Part shown: piece by piece, positions 12,078 through 18,917 of the stretch | How positions within the stretch are numbered: position 1 is the first letter of the stretch | How the letters are laid out: the number at the start of each line of letters is the position of its first letter | Origin: an uncultured Rikenellaceae bacterium | GTDB taxonomy: Bacteria; Bacteroidota; Bacteroidia; Bacteroidales; Rikenellaceae | Direction: 5' to 3' | Assembly: GCA_947074135.1 (NCBI GenBank) | Contig: CAMTOL010000004.1 | Coordinates: 1-24,552, forward strand | DNA length: 24,552 nucleotides | The notes under the pieces: generated by a model | Seen by the model: only the letters and a program-made list of their open reading frames with translations | Told to the model about the DNA's origin: nothing | The model's database searches: none | Made by a program: the position numbers and the translations under genes

Positions 12078-12801
12078 AATTTTTTGTTTAGTTTATGAGT
12101 AGGTTTGGTTTAGTATATCTACAAGAAAACGGAGGTAAACATCACAAACAAGCGCACAAGGTTGGTTACAACTTATCAATACACCACAGAATTTTATCAA
12201 AGCTTGTTAAGAATGTTTTACACATAGTGTGTTAGACACTTATAATTGTAAAGTTACAAATTTTTTTGAAAATATTAATACTCTTTTCAAAAAAAACTTA
12301 CAATAACAGAGTTTATTTAGAAATTATTAGCAGAATCAAGCACTACACATACCAAAATGGACTTTCTAGCGGTAAGTACAGAGTCAATTCGGCAATAAAA
12401 GTTACCTTTAAAAGACGGAAAGAAAAAATTGCAGCAGAAAGTTTAAAGAGAACGCAGTTAAGTTGAGTAATGAGCCTTAGTCAAGGTGTTGGACATCTCA
12501 TCGACCTTGCTTATCAAGCGTTTTTGAATATGATTAATCGAGTTCTCAAAGACTAGTAGTTGAACGTCTGACGAGTGAACAGCACAGGATTAAGAATCTT
12601 GAAAACGCTCCTAGAAACAAATAAGTTATAGATATAGAAAATCTCCGAGATAGACAAGTAAGATATCCATTTATGGATAATCGCAAGGGCTCTATTCGAT
12701 AGAAATGATGGCTCGTGCATTATTACAAACGAGGTAAATATACTGTTCATACTAAAATCTCTATGATTCAGGAGTTCGCCTGCAGTTACCGTTGAAAAGT
12801 C
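12078..12801. other. About 720-base stretch with no supportable gene
   Basis: This gap lies upstream of the GH3 operon and downstream of the terminator of the HAMP-protein gene. It must contain the GH3-operon promoter, but no full TAnnTTTG box was found on the minus strand; the nearest are one-mismatch sites at 12198-12205 (AAGCTTTG) and 12249-12256 (TAACTTTA). Short frames on both strands (plus 12266-12466, minus 12553-12840) are low-complexity or overlap the terminator and match nothing I recognise. It could hold the eroded remains of a gene. Confidence 0.5.
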
Positions 12802-12834
12802 AAAAAAAAGAGAGTTACAGTTACGCAACTCTCT
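12802..12834 (-). terminator. Rho-independent terminator after the HAMP-protein gene
   Basis: On the minus strand GAGAGTTGC, a 6-base loop and GTAACTCTC (12825-12833 and 12810-12818, one G-T wobble) are followed by eight T residues (12809-12802). It begins about 20 bases after the stop codon of the gene ending at 12855 and closes the carA-carB-HAMP unit. Confidence 0.8.
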
Positions 12835-12854
12835 TCTCATATACTAAGGTCATA

Positions 12855-13592
12855 CTACTTCTTAGAACGAGCAACTAGTAGTTCAATTTGGTTCTTTAGG
12901 CTCAGCAACTCATCTTTAGTGTTAACCTCAACCGAGAACGGAAACCCCTTCTCTAAATGACGTTTTAACGAATGCTCCATAACCATAACAGGTTGAATAT
13001 AGAATAAGTTGAGTAGATAATAGAATAACACCACCAATAAAATACCACCTGCAAGAGCAATGATACCTACCATTGATGCTCTAAAAGCATTACTCTCAAC
13101 CTTTGATGCAGAGTCAATTATACCATTTTCATTAGCAATCATAAAATTCTTAATCGAGGCTGTCAACTTGTTGTATGTCGTGCGATAAACCTGCACAAAC
13201 CACTCCAAATCTGTATCATTACTAACTTGATTAAAGATAGTATTATAGTCAAATGCTGTCTTTTCAATTTTCAGAATTTCGCTAGTCAATTCGACGTTTC
13301 CTTCAAAAACCTCTTTGATAGTTTGCAGTGTAGCGTTGAACCGAACTCTCGACTCAGCAATTTCATTTCTGTAATTAATAGTACTATCCGTAATAGTGGT
13401 TAGCAACATTGTATTTTGGTCTTGAACAGCGTCTAATAGATTTTTACTCAGTTCAATATTACCTCTCGAAGCGTGTAGTAGTTCTGAAGTTGCACGATTA
13501 AGACGTATTAGTTCAATCGAACTAATAATACCGCTCAAAAAGAGCAGTGCACCAATGAGGATAAATCCTCTAATTATTTTACGCTTAATCAT
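12855..13592 (-). CDS. Two-TM receptor-like protein ending in a HAMP-like segment, no output domain
   Basis: A 245-residue membrane protein not assigned to a named family. Residues 8-29 form a first membrane segment (GFILIGALLFLSGIISSIEL). Residues 30-170 are a helical periplasmic region resembling the four-helix-bundle sensor of chemoreceptors and histidine kinases. Residues 174-198 form a second membrane segment (IIALAGGILLVVLFYYLL). Residues 199-240 look like a HAMP linker (IQPVMVMEHSLKRHLEKG, then KDELLSLKNQIELL). The protein then stops: there is no kinase, cyclase or methyl-accepting domain, and a terminator follows directly. It may be a naturally short sensor acting through protein contacts, or the remnant of a longer kinase. 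It follows carB by 89 bases on the same strand, separated by a hairpin, and may share the carAB transcript. Confidence 0.7.
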   Translation of the reverse strand: MIKRKIIRGFILIGALLFLSGIISSIELIRLNRATSELLHASRGNIELSKNLLDAVQDQNTMLLTTITDSTINYRNEIAESRVRFNATLQTIKEVFEGNVELTSEILKIEKTAFDYNTIFNQVSNDTDLEWFVQVYRTTYNKLTASIKNFMIANENGIIDSASKVESNAFRASMVGIIALAGGILLVVLFYYLLNLFYIQPVMVMEHSLKRHLEKGFPFSVEVNTKDELLSLKNQIELLVARSKK

Positions 13593-13603
13593 CTTTTCTT
13601 ATG

Positions 13604-13668
13604 TAATGATTAATGGTAAATAGTTTGTAATATGTATTTTATCGCTAACCATTTACCATTTATCATTA
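13604..13668. repeat. Intercistronic inverted repeat between carB and the HAMP-protein gene
   Basis: An 18-bp inverted repeat with one mismatch (13604-13621, TAATGATTAATGGTAAAT, against 13651-13668) encloses 29 bases. The right arm lies in a run of related units (AACCATTTACCATTTATC, then ATTAACCATTAA). No T-tract follows in either direction. It resembles REP-like intergenic repeats that stabilise or process mRNA more than a terminator. Confidence 0.55.
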
Positions 13669-13681
13669 ACCATTAATAAAT

Positions 13682-16600
13682 TTATTTGTACTCTGACCAG
13701 CTCTTGATTCTAAGATCTTGTTCCGTAGTGTTGCAGAACGCCATTATAAAGTCATTTGCCAATCGAGCATTGGTACACAACGGCACATTGAAGTCAATTG
13801 CCGAGCGGCGGATTATATAGTCGTTGTTCAACTCATCTTTAGTGTGGTTTTTAGGAATATTAACCACAAAGTCAATCTTACGCTCTTTGATGTAATCCAG
13901 CACGTTTGGTTCGCCATTACCAGCTTGGTCTGGCCAACTTAGAATAGCCGAAGCAACGCCATTTTTAGCCATGAACTCCGAAGTACCTTTTGTTGCATAA
14001 ATCGTATAACCGCACTTTTGAAGCTCTTTAGCTGCTTCTAGTGTTTGAGTTTTAGACTTTTGGTCACCAGTACTAAGTAGAACTGTCTGCTTTGGAATAC
14101 GATAGCCAACCGAGAGCATAGCTTTAAGAATTGCTTCGTAGTAATCCTCGCCGATACAACCAACCTCGCCAGTCGATGCCATTTCGACACCTAGCACAGG
14201 GTCAGCCTTTTGAAGACGACTAAACGAGAACTGCGAAGCTTTAATACCAACGTAATCAAGTTCGAACGCCGATTTTGCAGGTACATTTGGTTCAACTCCA
14301 AGCATTACTCTTGTTGCAATGTCGATAAAGTTAACTTTCAGCACTTTGCTCACAAATGGGAACGAGCGAGAAGCGCGTAGGTTACATTCGATTACTTTAA
14401 TAAAGTTATTTTTTGCCAACAACTGCATATTGAAAGGACCTGAGATGTTTAACTCACGAGCAATCTCACGAGCAATCTTCTTAATTTTGCGGACAGTTTC
14501 GATATATAGCTTTTGAGCAGGGAAAACCAACGTAGCATCGCCAGAGTGAACTCCTGCAAACTCAACGTGTTCCGAAATTGCGTAAATCAACACCTCGCCA
14601 TCTTTTGCAACAGCGTCAATCTCAATCTCTTTAGCATTTTCAATAAACTCGGTCACAACTACAGGGTGTTGTTTACTTACATTTGTTGCCAATTGCAAGA
14701 AGTGCTCCAACTCCTCTTTATTAGAAACGACATTCATCGCCGCACCCGAAAGCACGTAAGAAGGACGAATCAAAAGAGGGAAACCTACCTCATCTGCAAA
14801 TTCATAAATCTCGCTCATCGACGACAGCTCTTTCCAACGAGGTTGGTCGATGCCTAGTGAGTCGAGCATTGAAGAGAATTTGTGACGATCTTCTGCTCTG
14901 TCAATATTAGCAGCAGTTGTACCGAGAATAGTCACATTAGCATCTGCAAGGCGGGTAGCCAAGTTATTTGGAATCTGCCCACCTACCGACACAATAACAC
15001 CTTTAGGAGCTTCCAAGTCAGCGATATCAAGCACACGCTCTAGCGTCAACTCATCGAAGTATAGACGGTCACACATATCGTAGTCAGTCGAAACTGTTTC
15101 AGGATTGTAGTTAATCATAATCGAGCGTAAACCCTGTTCACGAACCGAGTTGATAGCCGAAACCGAACACCAGTCAAACTCAACCGAGCTACCAATGCGA
15201 TAAGCACCCGAACCAAGCACAATAACCGAGCGGTCATCGTGTGCAAAATCGATATCGTGAGCCGAACCGTTATACGTTAAATATAGGTAGTTAGTTTGTG
15301 CAGGATATTCAGCTGCTAGAGTGTCGATTTGTTTAACCACAGGGAGTACACCTCTACTCTTACGCCACTCACGAACGGCATTAATACCTTCTTGCATCTT
15401 CAGGTCGTCAGTTTTGAGTACCGTTCTTGCAATCTGGAAGTCAGAAAAACCTTTTTGTTTAACTTCGCGAAGTAGAGCTGTTGGAACTTGTTCTAATTCA
15501 CTATATTTCTCCATATCGCCTTCGAGTTCAATAATGCCACGAAGTTTGTTCAAGAACCACTTATCGATTTTAGTTAGTTCGTGAATTTTATCAACCGAAT
15601 AGCCTTGTTTCAAAGCTGCCGCAATAATAAATATACGTTTATCAGTCGGACGGTTAAGTTCGCTTTCGATGTCGTCAATCACAAAATCTTTGTTTGCCAC
15701 AAAACCGTGCATACCCTGACCAATCATACGCAATCCTTTTTGAACCGCCTCTTCGAAGTTGCGACCAATTGCCATAATCTCGCCTACCGACTTCATAGAT
15801 GAACCAAGTTCACGACTAACGCCTTTGAACTTACCTAAATCCCAACGAGGAATCTTACAAACAATATAGTCAAGTGCAGGTTCGAAACAAGCAGTTGTAG
15901 TACGAGTTACGCTGTTTTTAAGTTCGTGAAGTCCATATCCAAGACCAAGTTTAGCGGCTACAAAAGCAAGTGGATAACCTGTTGCCTTTGATGCCAATGC
16001 CGATGAGCGGCTCAAACGAGCGTTAACCTCGATTACTCGATAATCTTCACTTTCAGGGTCAAGAGCATACTGAACATTACACTCACCAACGATACCGATG
16101 TGGCGAATAATACGAATTGCGATTTCGCGCAATTTGTGGTACTCTTTGTTAGTAAGAGTTTGTGAAGGAGCAACCACAATCGACTCTCCGGTGTGAATAC
16201 CAAGCGGGTCAAAGTTCTCCATATTACAAACTGTCAAACAGTTATCATATTTATCACGAACAACCTCATACTCAACCTCTTTCCAGCCTTTCAGTGATTT
16301 TTCGACCAAGATTTGAGGTGAATATGTAAAGGCTTTGGCCGCCATAGTGTCCATATCTGCGTCATTGTCACAGAAGCCCGAACCTAGTCCACCAAGAGTG
16401 TAGGCAGCACGAATAATTACAGGATAACCCAACTCGTTTGCAACACGTTTTGCATCTTCGACATTGGTTACTGCCTCACTTTTAATAGTTTTAACATCGA
16501 TTTGGTCGAGTTTTTGAACAAACAAATCGCGGTCTTCGGTGTCCATAATTGCTTGAACGGGTGTTCCAAGCACTCGGATATTATATTTTTCTAGCACACC

Positions 16601-16909
16601 GCTTTTATAGAGTGCCACACCACAGTTTAGTGCAGTTTGACCACCAAAAGCAAGTAGAATACCATCTGGACGTTCTGTTTCGATTACTCGCTCCACAAAA
16701 TCGGGAGTAACAGGTAAAAAATATACCTTATCGGCAATACCATCGCTAGTTTGTACTGTTGCAATATTTGGGTTTATAAGAACGGTATAGATACCCTCCT
16801 CTTTCAAGGCTTTAAGTGCCTGCGAACCAGAGTAATCAAACTCCCCTGCCTCGCCAATTTTAAGTGCGCCGCTACCCAGTAGTAATACTTTATTTATCTT
16901 CTCTTGCAT
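13682..16909 (-). CDS. carB: Carbamoyl-phosphate synthase large subunit
   Basis: A 1,075-residue cytoplasmic enzyme subunit that makes carbamoyl phosphate from bicarbonate, two ATP and ammonia passed from CarA, feeding arginine and pyrimidine synthesis. Length is standard. The N-terminus MQEKINKVLLLGSGALKIGE is the conserved start. Two homologous ATP-grasp halves are visible: the first with AAYTLGGLGSGFCDND and ECNVQYALDP, ending in EVNARLSRSSALASKATGYP; the second starting at VIVLGSGAYRIGSSVEFDW and ending in ECNLRASRSFPFVSKV. The last 130 residues or so form the methylglyoxal-synthase-like allosteric domain (TVLLSTGDQKSKTQT, then YATKGTSEFMAKNG), the usual seat of control by nucleotides or ornithine. 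Its ATG lies one base after the carA stop, which indicates translational coupling. Confidence 0.98.
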   Translation of the reverse strand: MQEKINKVLLLGSGALKIGEAGEFDYSGSQALKALKEEGIYTVLINPNIATVQTSDGIADKVYFLPVTPDFVERVIETERPDGILLAFGGQTALNCGVALYKSGVLEKYNIRVLGTPVQAIMDTEDRDLFVQKLDQIDVKTIKSEAVTNVEDAKRVANELGYPVIIRAAYTLGGLGSGFCDNDADMDTMAAKAFTYSPQILVEKSLKGWKEVEYEVVRDKYDNCLTVCNMENFDPLGIHTGESIVVAPSQTLTNKEYHKLREIAIRIIRHIGIVGECNVQYALDPESEDYRVIEVNARLSRSSALASKATGYPLAFVAAKLGLGYGLHELKNSVTRTTTACFEPALDYIVCKIPRWDLGKFKGVSRELGSSMKSVGEIMAIGRNFEEAVQKGLRMIGQGMHGFVANKDFVIDDIESELNRPTDKRIFIIAAALKQGYSVDKIHELTKIDKWFLNKLRGIIELEGDMEKYSELEQVPTALLREVKQKGFSDFQIARTVLKTDDLKMQEGINAVREWRKSRGVLPVVKQIDTLAAEYPAQTNYLYLTYNGSAHDIDFAHDDRSVIVLGSGAYRIGSSVEFDWCSVSAINSVREQGLRSIMINYNPETVSTDYDMCDRLYFDELTLERVLDIADLEAPKGVIVSVGGQIPNNLATRLADANVTILGTTAANIDRAEDRHKFSSMLDSLGIDQPRWKELSSMSEIYEFADEVGFPLLIRPSYVLSGAAMNVVSNKEELEHFLQLATNVSKQHPVVVTEFIENAKEIEIDAVAKDGEVLIYAISEHVEFAGVHSGDATLVFPAQKLYIETVRKIKKIAREIARELNISGPFNMQLLAKNNFIKVIECNLRASRSFPFVSKVLKVNFIDIATRVMLGVEPNVPAKSAFELDYVGIKASQFSFSRLQKADPVLGVEMASTGEVGCIGEDYYEAILKAMLSVGYRIPKQTVLLSTGDQKSKTQTLEAAKELQKCGYTIYATKGTSEFMAKNGVASAILSWPDQAGNGEPNVLDYIKERKIDFVVNIPKNHTKDELNNDYIIRRSAIDFNVPLCTNARLANDFIMAFCNTTEQDLRIKSWSEYK

Positions 16910-16910
16910 C

Positions 16911-18002
16911 TTATTTCTTACTTTTTTTTACTTCGTCAATAAACTTATCAAATAGGTTTTCGCTATCCACTGGGCCACTAGTTGCCTCGGGGTGGAATTG
17001 CACAGAGAAGAACGGTCCGCTCTTGTGTTTAATTCCCTCCAAAGTGTCGTCATTGAGGTTAGTGAAATATGGTTCCCAATCTGCACCCAAATTCGATGGA
17101 TCGATAGCGTAACCGTGGTTTTGTGAAGTGATACAAGCCGAATTTGTGCCACACTCTAGAGCTGGTTGGTTATGCGAACGGTGACCGTACTTCATTTTGT
17201 AGGTAGTTGCCCCTGCAGCACGAGCCAATAACTGATTACCAAGACAGATACCAAAGATTGGTTTGCCCTTTTCGATTCCTCGTTTAATGTTTTCAACCAC
17301 AACATCTAGCAGAGCTGGGTCGCCAGGACCATTACTTAGCATCACGCCGTCGTACTCCATTTTCGAGAAGTCTGTGTCCCAAGGTACACGCACAACAGTT
17401 GCGCCACGTTCAATTAAGCAGCGAATAATATTATATTTAGCACCGCAGTCAACCATAACGATACGAAGATCGCCATCGCCATACTCACTAATTTCGTTAC
17501 ACGACACTTCTGCAACTAGATTACGTTTGTTGTGGTCCTCGAACAAAGCAGGTTCTTCGCTGCCGTCAACCACAATTTTGCCCAACATAACACCACGCTC
17601 GCGGATTATTTTTGTAACCTCTCTAGTGTCGATTCCAAAGATTGCTGGTATATTCTCATCGTTCAACCATTGACCTAAGCTACGCTCATTGTGCCAGTGT
17701 TGAGGTTCGAAAGCGTAGTCGCTCACAACAAGTGCTTTGACGTGAATTTTGTCGCTCTCAAAGTTGAGAGGTAATCCCCATTTGGTTTCGTCCTTAACTG
17801 GAACTCCATAGTTGCCAACTAGAGGAAAAGTCATTACGAGAATTTGACCACTGTACGATGGGTCAGTTAGTGACTCAGGGTATCCGGTCATAGCAGTAGT
17901 AAACACTACCTCGCCCGAAACAGAGTGTGGTGCGCCAAAAGAGTAGCCCTCAAACGTAGAACCGTCTTCGAGAACTAATCGCGCAGGTTTCGATGTAATC
18001 AT
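16911..18002 (-). CDS. carA: Carbamoyl-phosphate synthase small (glutaminase) subunit
   Basis: A 363-residue class I glutamine amidotransferase that hydrolyses glutamine and channels ammonia to CarB. The N-terminal half (ARLVLEDGSTFEGYSFG, TGYPESLTDPSYSGQ) is the CarA-specific domain. The C-terminal half holds the catalytic triad: Cys in FGICLGNQ (about C253) and His and Glu in QFHPEATSGP (about H337, E339). I place the start at the ATG at 18002 (MITSKPARL). An in-frame ATG at 18044 would add 14 low-complexity residues and would itself lie inside the TACCTTTG promoter box at 18049-18042, so it is unlikely to be transcribed. It is the first gene of the carAB unit and divergent from an rRNA methyltransferase gene. 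Confidence 0.97.
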   Translation of the reverse strand: MITSKPARLVLEDGSTFEGYSFGAPHSVSGEVVFTTAMTGYPESLTDPSYSGQILVMTFPLVGNYGVPVKDETKWGLPLNFESDKIHVKALVVSDYAFEPQHWHNERSLGQWLNDENIPAIFGIDTREVTKIIRERGVMLGKIVVDGSEEPALFEDHNKRNLVAEVSCNEISEYGDGDLRIVMVDCGAKYNIIRCLIERGATVVRVPWDTDFSKMEYDGVMLSNGPGDPALLDVVVENIKRGIEKGKPIFGICLGNQLLARAAGATTYKMKYGHRSHNQPALECGTNSACITSQNHGYAIDPSNLGADWEPYFTNLNDDTLEGIKHKSGPFFSVQFHPEATSGPVDSENLFDKFIDEVKKSKK

Positions 18003-18041
18003 TGATATATATTTAGTAAAATTATTGTTATTACTAAGGTG

Positions 18042-18049
18042 CAAAGGTA
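18042..18049 (-). promoter_or_regulatory. -7 box of the carA promoter
   Basis: On the minus strand TACCTTTG matches TAnnTTTG. It ends 39 bases upstream of the carA ATG at 18002, predicting a leader of about 30-35 bases. No clear TTTG -33 element is seen at the expected distance, where the sequence overlaps the divergent methyltransferase promoter. Confidence 0.55.
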
Positions 18050-18061
18050 GATAAAATTTTC

Positions 18062-18069
18062 TACATTTG
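18062..18069 (+). promoter_or_regulatory. -7 box of the RNA methyltransferase gene
   Basis: TACATTTG matches TAnnTTTG and ends only four bases before the ATG at 18074, so transcription would begin at or next to the start codon and the mRNA would be leaderless or nearly so. It is separated by 12 bases from the opposing carA box, so the two polymerases probably exclude each other. Confidence 0.5.
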
Positions 18070-18073
18070 CAGT

Positions 18074-18775
18074 ATGATTACTACTAATGAGATAAAAAAA
18101 ATTCGTACTCTTGCCTCAAAAAAAGTTAGAAGTGAGTTAGGACTTTTCATAGCCGAAGGCGATAAGTTGATAAGTGAACTTTTACCATTAATGCAAGTTG
18201 CTGAAATCTACGAAGTTGGAGCTAATTGCACCGACGCTCAAATGCAACGTATCTCGCAGCTCAAAACTCCAACGACAAAATTAGCTCTATTTCGAATTCC
18301 AACTTACGATCTAAAAAATAGTGTTCGAAGCGACGAAAAAGTTTTGGTTCTCGATTCCGTTCAAGATCCCGGCAATTTAGGGACTATTCTTCGAACAGCC
18401 GATTGGTTTGGCATCAAAACCGTTGTTTGTTCGCCTCAAACCGCCGATGTTTTCTCTTCTAAAGTTGTTCAAGCTACGATGGGTTCGATAGGTCGAGTTA
18501 GGGTGCTATATACCAACCTCGAAGAGTGGCTAATAGAGCGCCAAAAACACTTTCCGAATTCGATTTACGGCACATTTTTGGAGCGAAGTACACTACTTAA
18601 CGATACTAAGTTTGATAGTTATGCTACTATTGTAATGGGTAATGAGGGAAATGGCATTTCGGCTGAGGTAGAGAAATTTATATCGAACAGAATTACTATC
18701 CCACGAGCCAAGAACGGCACAGGAGAATCTCTAAATGTGGCAATTGCGACCTCAATTATTCTTTCGAGATTGTAA
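18074..18775 (+). CDS. SPOUT-class (TrmH/SpoU family) RNA 2'-O-methyltransferase
   Basis: A 233-residue cytoplasmic RNA ribose methyltransferase using S-adenosylmethionine, probably acting on rRNA. The N-terminal part (IKKIRTLASKKVRSELGLFI, then AEGDKLI) is the SpoU substrate-binding domain. The catalytic SPOUT knot shows the three signature motifs: DPGNLGTILRTADWFG with N101 and R107, VMGNEGNGIS (187-196), and IPRAKNGTGESLNVAIA (209-225). Start at MITTNEIKK agrees with the usual N-terminus of the family, even though the promoter box abuts it. The gene is divergent from carA and stands alone, followed by a strong palindromic terminator. The target nucleotide cannot be told from the sequence. 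Confidence 0.92.
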   Translation: MITTNEIKKIRTLASKKVRSELGLFIAEGDKLISELLPLMQVAEIYEVGANCTDAQMQRISQLKTPTTKLALFRIPTYDLKNSVRSDEKVLVLDSVQDPGNLGTILRTADWFGIKTVVCSPQTADVFSSKVVQATMGSIGRVRVLYTNLEEWLIERQKHFPNSIYGTFLERSTLLNDTKFDSYATIVMGNEGNGISAEVEKFISNRITIPRAKNGTGESLNVAIATSIILSRL

Positions 18776-18800
18776 ATCCACTCTCCGATATAATACTCAC

Positions 18801-18838
18801 AAAACAGGTCTTTGTAGTGCACTACAAAGACCTGTTTT
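18801..18838. terminator. 38-bp perfect palindrome, bidirectional terminator
   Basis: AAAACAGGTCTTTGTAGTG at 18801-18819 is followed directly by its exact reverse complement, giving 19 bp per arm with no spacer (a practical loop of TGCA). Both ends finish in four T residues on the outgoing strand. It sits between the convergent methyltransferase and GH97 genes. Confidence 0.75.
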
Positions 18839-18861
18839 ATTGAAAGCTGCGTATATATTCA

Positions 18862-18899
18862 CAAAAAAGGGAAAGTAGTTAAATCTCTACTTTCCCTTT
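18862..18899 (-). terminator. Rho-independent terminator of the GH97 gene
   Basis: A perfect 13-bp inverted repeat (AAAGGGAAAGTAG at 18866-18878, complement at 18887-18899, 8-base loop) lies just after the GH97 stop. On the minus strand it runs into TTTTTTGT. Confidence 0.8.
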
Positions 18900-18917
18900 A
18901 CAATGTCAAAATATCAA

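Noticed and set aside
12266..12466. 66-codon plus-strand frame
   Set aside because: Lys/Arg-rich, low-complexity, no promoter box or family resemblance. I considered a transposase remnant but could not match any known motif.
12553..12840. 95-codon minus-strand frame
   Set aside because: Its start codon lies just upstream of, and the frame runs through, the terminator hairpin of the preceding gene; composition is hydrophobic and family-less. No support for a gene.
18003..18044. Upstream ATG start for carA
   Set aside because: The added residues are low-complexity and the codon overlaps the -7 promoter box; the family start fits ATG 18002.
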